From Cytophagales bacterium (lineage in GTDB: Bacteria > Bacteroidota > Bacteroidia > Cytophagales > 172606-1): a DNA stretch of 7,317 nt. Positions 1 through 5,657 of the stretch are shown here, piece by piece. The stretch lies in the NCBI GenBank assembly GCA_025455595.1, contig JALOMD010000135.1, positions 1 through 7,317 on the forward strand, read 5' to 3'. Under the pieces are notes generated by a model. It did not search any database. It worked only from the letters and a program-made list of their open reading frames with translations, and had not been told where the DNA came from. The position numbers were made by a program, and so were the translations under genes. Position 1 is the first letter of the stretch, and the number at the start of each line of letters is the position of its first letter.

Positions 1-2064
1 GTCAAACGCCTCGTGTGCCGAAGTCGAGACTTTGGCCGTAGCGATGTTCATGAACACGTTTTGCAGCGAGTTCAATTCCACGTCGCCGGTTTCGTAGCTG
101 TCCGAGAGGCGCAGGGCCATTTCCTTGCAACCGCCGCCGCCCGGAATGATGCCTACGCCCACTTCCACCAAGCCGATGTAGCTTTCGGCAGCCGCCTGCA
201 CCCGGTCGGCGTGGAGCGTCATTTCGCAACCGCCGCCCAGCGTCAAGCCCGCCGGAGCCACCACCACCGGAATGGCCGAGTACCGCACGCGCATCATCGT
301 GTTTTGAAACTGCCGAATCATCATCTCTATTTCGTCGTATTCCTGTTCGATGGCGTACATGAACAGCATCGCGAGATTGGCACCGGCACTGAAATTTTCG
401 CCTTCGTTGGCAATAACTAAGCCCCGATAGTCTTTTTCGGCTGTTGAAATCGCTTTGTTGATGCCTTCAATCACTTCGGCACCGAGTGTATTCATTTTCG
501 TGTGAAACTCTAAGTTCAGCACGCCGTCGCCGATGTCAAACAGCGTCGTTCCGGCGTTTTTCCATACCACTTTGTTTTGGCGCAGCGTGTCAAGCAAAAC
601 GAACTCTTCCGTTCCCGGAACCGCCTGATAGCCTTTGGTTTGAATGTCGTAGTATTTGCGTACGCCGCCTTCGGTTTTGTAGAACGTGTCGTTTCCGTTG
701 GCGAGCATTTCATAGACCCACGGCGCGGGCTTTCGTCCGGCGGCTTCCATTTGCTGCACGGTTTGGCTCACACCCAGCGCGTCCCAACTTTCAAACGGCC
801 CGATTTGCCAGCCGAATCCGGCGGAAATGGCTTGGTCAATGCGGTACAACTCGTCGGAGATTTCGGGAATGCGGTGCGTCACGTAGGCGAACAAATCGTA
901 CGTGGTGGCACGCATGAAATCGCCTTCTTTGCCCTTGGCTTTCAGCAGGATAGGCAGGCGTTTTTTTAAATCGTCCACGCCTTTGGTGGCCTCAAAAACG
1001 GAAAGTCTGGCCTTTTGTTGAGGCCGGTATTCCAGCGTTTTCAAATCCAGCGACAAGATTTCTGATTTGCCGTCGGCTCCTTTGATTTTTTTGTAAAAAC
1101 CCTGTCCGGTTTTGTCACCGAGCCATTTGTTTTCGCTCAGTTTTTGAATGATGTTCGGCAACTTAAACGTATCCCGCGACTCGTCGTGCGTCAGGGCGTT
1201 GTACAGGCCGTTTGCCACGTTTACTGTCGTGTCCAATCCCACCACATCCGACAGCCGGAACGTGCCCGATTTGGGTTTGCCCGAAATGTCGCCGGTCAGC
1301 TTGTCCACTTCTTCAATCGTCAGGCCGAATTCTTCCGTGGCCTTAATCACGCTCATCATCGCGTACACGCCCACACGGTTGGCGATGAAAGCGGGCGTGT
1401 CTTTGCACAAAACGGTGGTTTTGCCCAAGAAACGGTCGCCGTAGTGCATCAGAAAATCAACCACTTGCGGATCGGTTTCGGGCGTGGGAATGATTTCGAG
1501 CAAACGTAAATATCGCGGCGGATTGAAGAAGTGCGTACCGCAGAAATGCCGCCGGAAATCATCGCTGCGACCTTCGGCCATCAGGTGAATGGGGATGCCC
1601 GACGTGTTGGATGTAATCAGCGTGCCGGGCTTGCGGTATTTTTCAACTTGTTCGTAAATGATTTTCTTGATGTCCAGCCGCTCCACTACGACTTCAATTA
1701 CCCAATCGGCGTGAGCAATGTCTTTCATGTTGTCATCAAAATTGCCCAGCGTGATGCGGTTGGCAAACGAAGCGTTGTACAACGCCGCCGGACTGGCTTT
1801 CAACGCCGCCTGGAACAGATCATTCACGATGCGGTTGCGGACGTTTTTAGTGTCCAGCGTCAAGCCTTTGGCTTTCTCGGCATCGTTCGGCTCTTTCGGA
1901 ACCATGTCGAGCAGCGTCACGTCCACGCCGATGTTGGCGAAGTGGCACGCGATGCGCGAACCCATGATACCGGCTCCCAATACGGCCACGCGGCGGATGG
2001 GACGGTTGCGGTGACCGGTTTTCTGATCGGCAGCCGCTGTTTTTTCAGCAAATAATGTTTCCAT
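1..2064 (-). CDS. 3-hydroxyacyl-CoA dehydrogenase / enoyl-CoA hydratase, FadN-like bifunctional beta-oxidation enzyme (3' end missing)
   Basis: This enzyme would hydrate trans-2-enoyl-CoA and oxidise the resulting 3-hydroxyacyl-CoA with NAD in cytoplasmic fatty-acid beta-oxidation. The frame is open for 688 codons from the ATG at 2064 to the left edge. Domain order is dehydrogenase first, hydratase second, as in Bacillus FadN and the reverse of FadB/FadJ. The N-terminal Rossmann motif is VAVLGAGIMGS (GxGxxG near residues 29-34). The dehydrogenase signature HFFNPPRYLRLLEII lies near 177-191, with its catalytic His and following Glu. The crotonase domain holds FSAGANL near 557-563 (oxyanion hole), GGGCE near 609-613 and the second Glu in LVEVGVGIIPGGGG near 631-644, so both activities look intact. 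Family members have about 790-800 residues, so roughly 100 are off the window. No Shine-Dalgarno sequence is visible. A MarR gene lies upstream on the same strand with a propeller gene between them; thiolase and acyl-CoA dehydrogenase genes are expected downstream, outside the window. Confidence 0.95.
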   Translation of the reverse strand, partial: METLFAEKTAAADQKTGHRNRPIRRVAVLGAGIMGSRIACHFANIGVDVTLLDMVPKEPNDAEKAKGLTLDTKNVRNRIVNDLFQAALKASPAALYNASFANRITLGNFDDNMKDIAHADWVIEVVVERLDIKKIIYEQVEKYRKPGTLITSNTSGIPIHLMAEGRSDDFRRHFCGTHFFNPPRYLRLLEIIPTPETDPQVVDFLMHYGDRFLGKTTVLCKDTPAFIANRVGVYAMMSVIKATEEFGLTIEEVDKLTGDISGKPKSGTFRLSDVVGLDTTVNVANGLYNALTHDESRDTFKLPNIIQKLSENKWLGDKTGQGFYKKIKGADGKSEILSLDLKTLEYRPQQKARLSVFEATKGVDDLKKRLPILLKAKGKEGDFMRATTYDLFAYVTHRIPEISDELYRIDQAISAGFGWQIGPFESWDALGVSQTVQQMEAAGRKPAPWVYEMLANGNDTFYKTEGGVRKYYDIQTKGYQAVPGTEEFVLLDTLRQNKVVWKNAGTTLFDIGDGVLNLEFHTKMNTLGAEVIEGINKAISTAEKDYRGLVIANEGENFSAGANLAMLFMYAIEQEYDEIEMMIRQFQNTMMRVRYSAIPVVVAPAGLTLGGGCEMTLHADRVQAAAESYIGLVEVGVGIIPGGGGCKEMALRLSDSYETGDVELNSLQNVFMNIATAKVSTSAHEAFD

Positions 2065-2141
2065 AACGAAAATTGGATAAGCTAATTTGTGAATGCGCTA
2101 ATAAAAAACGTGTGAATAGACTGATGAAATTTTGAAAGTCG

Positions 2142-2170
2142 GCGTTTTGGGCAATTTTTGGCCAAAACGC
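2142..2170. repeat. Palindrome A, copy 1 (with palindrome B after it)
   Basis: Arms GCGTTTTGG (2142-2150) and CCAAAACGC (2162-2170) are perfect 9-bp inverted repeats around a T-rich centre. The left flank plus arm GTCGGCGTTTTGGG (2138-2151) is the exact reverse complement of 4194-4207 and 5742-5755, so the family core extends slightly beyond the palindrome. It lies in the 205-bp gap between the fatty-acid enzyme and the propeller gene. No T run follows either arm, so it is not a standard terminator. Confidence 0.8.
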
Positions 2171-2184
2171 ACCGAGGCGTATCA

Positions 2185-2215
2185 CCTTTGACAAGGTTCA
2201 AAACTTTGCCAAAGG
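2185..2215. repeat. Palindrome B, copy 1
   Basis: CCTTTG-A-CAAGG at 2185-2196 can pair with CTTTG-CCAAAGG ending at 2215, leaving one internal mismatch. The stretch is closely similar to 4214-4245, sharing CAAGGTT and AACTTTGCCAAAGGT. In both places it follows palindrome A after a short spacer (14 bp here, 10 bp there), so A plus B behaves as one composite repeat (2142-2215 here). Confidence 0.65.
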
Positions 2216-2227
2216 TTGATTCATCTT

Positions 2228-2256
2228 GCGTTTTAAGCATTTTTTGCCCAAAACGC
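2228..2256. repeat. Palindrome A, copy 2
   Basis: Arms GCGTTTTAAGC (2228-2238) and GCCCAAAACGC (2246-2256) surround a 7-nt loop of A followed by six T. The two mismatches become G-U pairs if the minus strand is transcribed. The palindrome lies 13 bp beyond the stop codon of the propeller gene and could form a hairpin at its mRNA 3' end, but no U tract follows. Confidence 0.75.
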
Positions 2257-2269
2257 CAATTGATACAAA

Positions 2270-3463
2270 TCAAAGAGAACAACTATAAATTTCAATCGTT
2301 TTGCCTTCGTAGGCTACCAACAATTCTCTTTCGCCTTCTGTTTTGCTTCCTTTTATCTTTAAATTTTTATTCTGAAAAACCGTTTGCCCGTCCAACGATA
2401 TAATTAACAAACCTATTTTCCCTGAATAAGCAATGAATGCGTTTAGATGTTTATTGTATCGCAACTCGACGTTGGTTGCAAACGGCTCGGCGACTGCAAT
2501 CTTCTTTTCTATCGTGCTTTCGTTTCCTTGTATTCTGTGAAAATGAATCTCACAAGGCGAGTCAGCCGTTGCACCTTCGTCTCCTTCCGCTGACGGATTG
2601 TAGGCGATGGCCACCGTTTCGTCATCCACCCAGCAAACGGCTCTGCCTTCATGCTCCCATGCACCGAGCCTGATGTCTGCAATTCGGTTGCTGTTGATGA
2701 AATGCGCAATGTCATACACGTTGTAAACATCAGCAGAACCCCACCCCCATCCGGCACTCAGAAATCTTTTCTGATTGGGTGACACCAACAGTTCTCCGAA
2801 AAAATAATCATACGGACGCGGCCACGGGTGTTTGTTGGTTTCTTCATGGTTTTTGTAAAATTCAATGTGTTTTTCTTCCGCGTTTTCTTCAATCAGCGAT
2901 TTTGCAGCCGTAAGCACCTGCCGCGTGTCAAGGTTCATAATTTGCACGTGGTTCCAGTCTTGGCCGTAAATGAGGTGCGGCACATTTCTGTCGTTTTTGA
3001 ACAAGGCAATCGGATAGCGTGAGATGTCGGCATGGTACTCGCCCCGCCACAAATGCAGGGTGTGGTATTGGCCGGGGTAATGAACAAAACCATGTCGTTT
3101 GTAATCGTTCACTACTACCACTATGTCATCCATTGTGTAAATAGACGAATGGGCTGTCGTGTCAAAGCCCTCGTCGCGATGCTGAAAAGAGGTTTTTGTC
3201 GAAAACAGATGTTTTTCTTGTTGCTCGTGAAAGTTGTAGCTGATCACTTCCGCTTCAGTTGTCAATAGCAACACCTCGTTTGAATCGGACAAAGTGGCGG
3301 TCACGATTTCCCTGTCGTCGCCAAGCGTTGCTCCATTAATTTTGTGCGCCTTCATGTCAAGCCGATAAACACTGAACGGTGATTGGCAAGGAGTTCGGTA
3401 GTGTTTTGGGTGAAATTTGTCCAAAACGGATGTTGTAAAAACAGAAAAACCAAGCCCGTCCAT
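2270..3463 (-). CDS. Predicted beta-propeller (WD40-like) protein of unknown function
   Basis: The protein is probably cytoplasmic: no signal peptide or membrane segment is visible. It contains repeated short beta-strand patterns separated by turns, for example EVLLLTTEAEVISYNF, HVQIMNLDTRQ, RAVCWVDDETVAIAYNP and KIGLLIISLDGQTVF, which suggests a propeller, although classical WD dipeptides are scarce. The central stretch YFFGELLVSPNQKRFLSAGW is the most distinctive part. I know no specific function. The stop at 2270-2272 is firm but the start is not. An ATG at 3523 lies inside palindrome A two bases after the MarR stop, and its first dozen codons are repeat sequence. The ATG at 3463 is used here (397 residues). 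The ATG at 3355 (361 residues) would also avoid the degenerate repeat at 3401-3429. It may be co-transcribed with the MarR gene upstream. Certainty is high that it is a gene and low on its role. Confidence 0.8.
   Translation of the reverse strand: MDGLGFSVFTTSVLDKFHPKHYRTPCQSPFSVYRLDMKAHKINGATLGDDREIVTATLSDSNEVLLLTTEAEVISYNFHEQQEKHLFSTKTSFQHRDEGFDTTAHSSIYTMDDIVVVVNDYKRHGFVHYPGQYHTLHLWRGEYHADISRYPIALFKNDRNVPHLIYGQDWNHVQIMNLDTRQVLTAAKSLIEENAEEKHIEFYKNHEETNKHPWPRPYDYFFGELLVSPNQKRFLSAGWGWGSADVYNVYDIAHFINSNRIADIRLGAWEHEGRAVCWVDDETVAIAYNPSAEGDEGATADSPCEIHFHRIQGNESTIEKKIAVAEPFATNVELRYNKHLNAFIAYSGKIGLLIISLDGQTVFQNKNLKIKGSKTEGERELLVAYEGKTIEIYSCSL
3401..3429. repeat. Palindrome A, worn copy overlapping the 5' end of the propeller gene
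   Basis: GTTTTGG (3403-3409) and CCAAAAC (3421-3427) are 7-bp inverted arms with the same spacing and flanks as the other A copies. If the propeller gene starts at 3463 or 3523, this copy is translated as a segment containing DKFHPKHY. If the gene starts at 3355, the copy is in the leader. Confidence 0.5.
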
Positions 3464-3492
3464 GACTAACCGCGCCGTTGAAACAAAGTTTT

Positions 3493-3521
3493 GCGTTTTG
3501 GGCATTTTTTGCCTAAAACGC
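3493..3521. repeat. Palindrome A, copy 3, between the MarR and propeller genes
   Basis: Arms GCGTTTTGGGC (3493-3503) and GCCTAAAACGC (3511-3521) surround a 7-nt A-T6 loop; the single mismatch is a G-U pair on the plus strand. It begins 5 bp after the MarR stop codon (3526-3528, minus strand). On the minus strand it continues into CAAAACTTTG, a fragment also found in palindrome B copy 1. An ATG at its edge (3523) opens the longest form of the propeller reading frame. Confidence 0.8.
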
Positions 3522-3525
3522 ATCG

Positions 3526-3987
3526 TTACGACTCCGTTTCCGTCAGTTCCGATGGCTGTAGCCGCTGCTGTTCCACCATGCGCGTAATTTGCTCGGCTAC
3601 ATCAAAAAAAACGGCCAGTTTCTCAGCTGAAACACGGCTGCGAATCATGAAATTGAACTCCCGCACGGTTCGGCGGGCTATCTCGCGTTTTTCCTTGCCC
3701 AAGTCCGTTAAAAACACGTTTACGAAACGTTTGTCCTTTGCGCCGGTTTCGCGATAAATCAGGCCGTCCTCCTCCAGCGTGCGCAGCATCCGCGTCAGGC
3801 TGCGGCTTTCCAGCCCCACCAGCGGCCCAATGCGCGTGGCCGGGGTGCCGTTGTCCACGTCAATGTTGAGCAGCACGTGCCCGATGGCCATGGTGAACCC
3901 GTGCTGGGCGGCCTCGGCGTTGTACATCCGCGAAATGGCATGCCAACAGGCTTTTATCTGATAATCAACGGTTTCCTCGCGTTTCAT
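3526..3987 (-). CDS. MarR-family winged-helix transcriptional regulator
   Basis: This is a 153-residue DNA-binding repressor of the MarR type, which acts as a dimer and is normally released by a small ligand. A winged helix-turn-helix spans about residues 48-100. The recognition helix is in LESRSLTRMLRTLEEDGLI, and the wing RETGAKDKRFVNVFLTD carries the usual D-R pair; flanking helices would form the dimer interface. Length is typical of the family. The frame can be extended to an ATG at 4053, but that start lies upstream of the likely promoter at 4028-4035 and adds 22 residues unlike the family, so the ATG at 3987 is preferred. Two genes downstream on the same strand is a beta-oxidation enzyme, a neighbour often seen for MarR proteins in Bacteroidota. 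Control of fatty-acid genes by an acyl-CoA or fatty-acid ligand is a reasonable inference but is not shown here. Confidence 0.92.
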   Translation of the reverse strand: MKREETVDYQIKACWHAISRMYNAEAAQHGFTMAIGHVLLNIDVDNGTPATRIGPLVGLESRSLTRMLRTLEEDGLIYRETGAKDKRFVNVFLTDLGKEKREIARRTVREFNFMIRSRVSAEKLAVFFDVAEQITRMVEQQRLQPSELTETES

Positions 3988-4027
3988 GCTCACTGCGTCC
4001 AGGCTGGTATGGGGCAGCCTCCGGTCA

Positions 4028-4057
4028 CAAATATAAGCACAATTGTTATGCAAGCAT
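4028..4057 (-). promoter_or_regulatory. Probable MarR-gene promoter (-7 box) with candidate operator
   Basis: Read on the minus strand, 4035-4028 is TATATTTG, an exact match to the Bacteroidota -7 consensus TAnnTTTG. It would place the transcript start about 30-35 nt before the ATG at 3987. A TTG lies 15 nt upstream, closer than usual, so the -33 element is uncertain. Two small palindromes sit just upstream: ACAATTGT (4039-4046) and ATGC-AA-GCAT (4048-4057). They are in the right place for autorepression by the MarR protein. The operator role is inference. Confidence 0.5.
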
Positions 4058-4069
4058 ACTAATTTTATG

Positions 4070-4107
4070 TGTTTTTTACCATTTTTTGTTGGTATGGTTA
4101 AAAAACA
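4070..4107. repeat. A/T-rich imperfect inverted repeat upstream of the MarR promoter
   Basis: TGTTTTTTACCAT (4070-4082) pairs with ATGGTTAAAAAACA (4094-4107) with one bulged base and an 11-nt loop. It sits about 35-75 bp upstream of the MarR -7 box, in the 312-bp divergent gap 3988-4299. It could be a second binding site or only an A/T-rich hairpin. The rest of 4108-4150 shows nothing recognisable. Confidence 0.4.
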
Positions 4108-4152
4108 GCTCCCGTAAACATTTTGGCTTGATGGCAGGTTTTCCGTGCAGGT

Positions 4153-4168
4153 CGTTAGTGATCAGTCG
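4153..4168 (-). repeat. Short copy of the heptamer repeat, inverted
   Basis: On the minus strand this reads CGACTGATCACTAACG, matching 14 of 16 bases of the plus-strand tract starting at 5139 (CGACTGACCACTAACA). Both stretches follow a 7-nt period with consensus CnACTnA. It directly precedes palindrome A copy 4. Confidence 0.5.
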
Positions 4169-4174
4169 CCAATA

Positions 4175-4203
4175 GCGTTTTGGGTGATTTTTGCCCAAAA
4201 CGC
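4175..4203. repeat. Palindrome A, copy 4 (best-preserved)
   Basis: GCGTTTTGGG (4175-4184) and CCCAAAACGC (4194-4203) are perfect 10-bp arms around a 9-nt loop. It is followed by CGAC, as in the half copy at 5742-5755, and then by palindrome B. Its loop provides the TTG used as the likely -33 element of the downstream gene. Confidence 0.85.
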
Positions 4204-4219
4204 CGACACTCTACTTTTG
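4191..4219 (+). promoter_or_regulatory. Promoter of the secreted-protein gene, built from repeat sequence
   Basis: TTG (4191-4193), an 18-nt spacer, then TACTTTTG (4212-4219) fit the Bacteroidota promoter pattern TTG-N17-23-TAnnTTTG exactly. Transcription would begin near 4226, giving a leader of about 75 nt before the ATG at 4300. The -33 part lies in palindrome A and the -7 part overlaps the left arm of palindrome B. Confidence 0.6.
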
Positions 4220-4245
4220 GCAAGGTTTTTGAACTTTGCCAAAGG
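4214..4245. repeat. Palindrome B, copy 2
   Basis: TTTGGCAA (4216-4223) and TTGCCAAA (4236-4243) are perfect 8-bp arms with a 12-nt loop; C4214 and G4245 can extend the pairing. The left arm covers part of the -7 box and the right arm would be in the transcribed leader, so the hairpin could affect initiation or leader folding. Confidence 0.65.
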
Positions 4246-4299
4246 TCACGACGCAACCTCGAAACCCGTTCGCTTTTTCAACTCCAAACCGTTACACAA

Positions 4300-4797
4300 A
4301 TGAGAAAGATGTGGATTTTCGTCTTGTGCCTGTGTTTTTCGGGCATCGCGGTCCAAGCACAAACGCCGAAACTGCCGCTTTACAAAATAGAACGTACGCC
4401 CGGCTTGTTCACGCAATACAAATACGGCAATACGCGGTTTTTCAACCCGCAAAAGCTGCACGTGGTCATCATGAGCCTGAACGACGAGGAAGCCACCCGC
4501 CAGTACCGACGCTACCAAACGCTGAGCACGCTGGGGCTGGTTACTTCGGCCGGCGCGACGACGCTGATTTTCGTGGATGCTTTCGACGGCGTGGAGCAGC
4601 AAGGACTTGACGGGCTGCGGGCCACGACGCTGGGGCTGGGCGTGGCATCGGTGGTGCTTGGAACGGTGGCGATGCGGCCACTGAAGAAATCCATCGGCCG
4701 CTACAACCAAGTGCTGGCCGAGAAATTCGACATCACGTACCAGCCGTTGCCTAACAACCGGCCTGTGTTGGGTTTGGGTTTCACGCACCGGTTCTGA
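4300..4797 (+). CDS. Hypothetical exported/membrane protein with signal peptide
   Basis: The protein has 165 residues. Residues 1-20 form a classic signal peptide: basic Arg-Lys start, hydrophobic core WIFVLCLCFSG, and cleavage likely after VQA, before QTP. The mature part has a charged region (about 25-72) and two hydrophobic stretches at about 74-93 and 108-126, split by an acidic loop. After these come the basic PLKKSIGRYN and a C-terminus ending in LGLGFTHRF. The twin hydrophobic stretches followed by a YN motif are familiar from uncharacterised Bacteroidota envelope proteins. The terminal Phe recalls outer-membrane proteins, but the chain is too short for an obvious barrel. The frame extends upstream to 4180, but that would start inside palindrome A and bury the signal peptide, so the ATG at 4300 is chosen. 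It has its own promoter and terminator, so it is likely monocistronic. Function is unknown. Confidence 0.8.
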   Translation: MRKMWIFVLCLCFSGIAVQAQTPKLPLYKIERTPGLFTQYKYGNTRFFNPQKLHVVIMSLNDEEATRQYRRYQTLSTLGLVTSAGATTLIFVDAFDGVEQQGLDGLRATTLGLGVASVVLGTVAMRPLKKSIGRYNQVLAEKFDITYQPLPNNRPVLGLGFTHRF

Positions 4798-4832
4798 ATG
4801 CCGTTTGCAGCAAAAGCCGTTTTTCGTAACTT

Positions 4833-4866
4833 CAAAGCCAGTCTGTGCGACTGGCTTTGTTTTTTT
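4833..4866 (+). terminator. Rho-independent terminator
   Basis: CAAAGCCAGTC (4833-4843) and GACTGGCTTTG (4849-4859) form a perfect 11-bp stem with a 5-nt loop, followed by seven T (4860-4866). It lies 36 bp after the stop codon of the secreted-protein gene. Confidence 0.92.
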
Positions 4867-4891
4867 AATGATGAACGAGGCACGAAAATCC

Positions 4892-4910
4892 GGCAAAAAT
4901 TGCTCAAAAC
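4892..4910 (-). repeat. Degenerate half of palindrome A
   Basis: On the minus strand this reads GTTTTGAGCAATTTTTGCC, close to the first two thirds of palindrome A copy 1. The second arm is not recognisable. Confidence 0.4.
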
Positions 4911-4940
4911 ATTTTGAAGTACGATTTACGAATTCAATTT

Positions 4941-4970
4941 TGAATGAGTGAATGATAGAATGAGTGAATA
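4941..4970 (+). repeat. Degenerate 8-nt tandem repeat
   Basis: About four units of the pattern nnGAATGA run together, the last ending GTGAATAG. GTGAATAG also occurs at 2112-2119, and in both places a palindrome A copy follows (directly here, about 20 bp later there). Confidence 0.5.
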
Positions 4971-4971
4971 G

Positions 4972-5000
4972 CCGTTTTGGGCGTTTTTTGCCTAAAACAC
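4972..5000. repeat. Palindrome A, copy 5
   Basis: CGTTTTGGGC (4973-4982) and GCCTAAAAC (4990-4998) pair with one G-U position around a T-rich 7-nt loop. It lies in the 385-bp gap between the terminated gene and the DUF2721 gene. Confidence 0.75.
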
Positions 5001-5131
5001 AAATTCCGCGACTGGCAAGAACACCGTGTCAGACTGCGGCGAAGCCCCGCTCGGCGTGGCGCACAGGCTGAAGCATGTGCTACTGTACGTTTTGAGCATT
5101 TTCTGACAAATTTCTATAAAACAACAGTAAC
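5001..5131. other. Unassigned intergenic stretch with a G+C-rich block
   Basis: About 5010-5075 is clearly richer in G+C than the flanking intergenic DNA, with near-palindromic runs such as GGCGAAGCCCCGCTCGGCG. Short readable frames exist on both strands: plus strand ending at the TGA at 5104-5106, minus strand ending in the palindrome at 4994. Neither is recognisable or long enough to call. At 5088-5106 CGTTTTGAGCATTTTCTG resembles one half of palindrome A. No promoter for the next gene could be supported. Confidence 0.4.
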
Positions 5132-5180
5132 AGACTGACGACTGACCACTAACAACTTACGACTTACCTCTTACAACTTG
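5132..5180 (+). repeat. Degenerate heptamer tandem repeat before the DUF2721 start
   Basis: Consecutive 7-nt units follow the pattern CnACTnA from 5139: CGACTGA, CCACTAA, CAACTTA, CGACTTA, CCTCTTA and CAACTTG, with a partial unit before them. The tract ends two bases before the ATG at 5183, so it occupies the ribosome-binding region; no Shine-Dalgarno sequence is present in it. Confidence 0.7.
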
Positions 5181-5182
5181 TC

Positions 5183-5638
5183 ATGGAACAACTCTCGCTT
5201 AACGTCCCGGCCTTCATTTTTCCCACGGTTTCGCTGTTGATGCTGGCGTACACCAACCGCTTCCTTGCCATTGCCAACCTGATTCGCAACCTGCACTCCA
5301 AATACCAAGACAACCACGATGCCACGCTGCTCCAGCAAATCGGCAACTTGCGGCTGCGGCTCAACCTGATTCGCAACATGCAAGCCATCGGCGTACTCAG
5401 TTTGTTCCTGAGCGTAGCCAGCATGTTTTTCATCTTTGAAAAACAAATGCAGTGGGCCACGGGCACTTTCGTAGCTTCGCTGGTCGCATTGATGGTGTCG
5501 CTGGGTATTTCGGTGGCCGAGATTTACCAGTCCACCAAGGCGTTGAACATCCAACTGCGCGACATTGAGGAGAACCTGCCGCCCGAATTTGGCATTGACT
5601 TGGCCGAGCGGATGCGCCTGAAACGGCGGAAATCATAA
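5183..5638 (+). CDS. DUF2721-family integral membrane protein
   Basis: The protein has 151 residues and probably three transmembrane helices at about 8-30, 67-85 and 91-113. The first helix carries the motif LAYTNRFLAIANLIRNLH, typical of DUF2721. A polar, possibly coiled stretch (38-66) follows, then two closely spaced helices with a WATGTF turn, and a charged C-terminal tail (115-151) rich in Arg, Lys and Glu. Length and helix layout match the family, which is widespread in bacteria and has no established function. The ATG at 5183 gives the expected N-terminus. The gene is preceded by a heptamer repeat and no clear promoter. The stop at 5636-5638 leaves a 133-bp gap to the AbiE antitoxin gene, which has its own promoter, so the two are probably not functionally linked. 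Confidence 0.85.
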   Translation: MEQLSLNVPAFIFPTVSLLMLAYTNRFLAIANLIRNLHSKYQDNHDATLLQQIGNLRLRLNLIRNMQAIGVLSLFLSVASMFFIFEKQMQWATGTFVASLVALMVSLGISVAEIYQSTKALNIQLRDIEENLPPEFGIDLAERMRLKRRKS

Positions 5639-5657
5639 CTGGTTCCTAAAGAAACAT

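Noticed and set aside
1531..2055. Plus-strand reading frames across 1-2060
   Set aside because: All overlap the fully open minus-strand beta-oxidation frame with intact catalytic motifs, and none resembles a known protein.
2228..2256. Palindrome A copies as rho-independent terminators
   Set aside because: The T run is in the loop, not after the stem, on either strand; compare the true terminator at 4833-4866.
2158..2403. Small plus-strand frame of 81 residues
   Set aside because: It is made of repeat sequence plus antisense of the propeller gene's 3' end.
3988..4053. Longer MarR start at 4053
   Set aside because: It would start upstream of the predicted promoter and adds 22 residues atypical of the family.
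4246..4896. Long minus-strand reading frame opposite the secreted-protein gene
   Set aside because: It is antisense to a gene with signal peptide, promoter and terminator; its translation is Arg/Gln/His-rich low-quality sequence and it crosses the terminator.
2142..5000. CRISPR array
   Set aside because: The palindromes are separated by whole genes at irregular distances, vary in sequence, and no cas gene is present.
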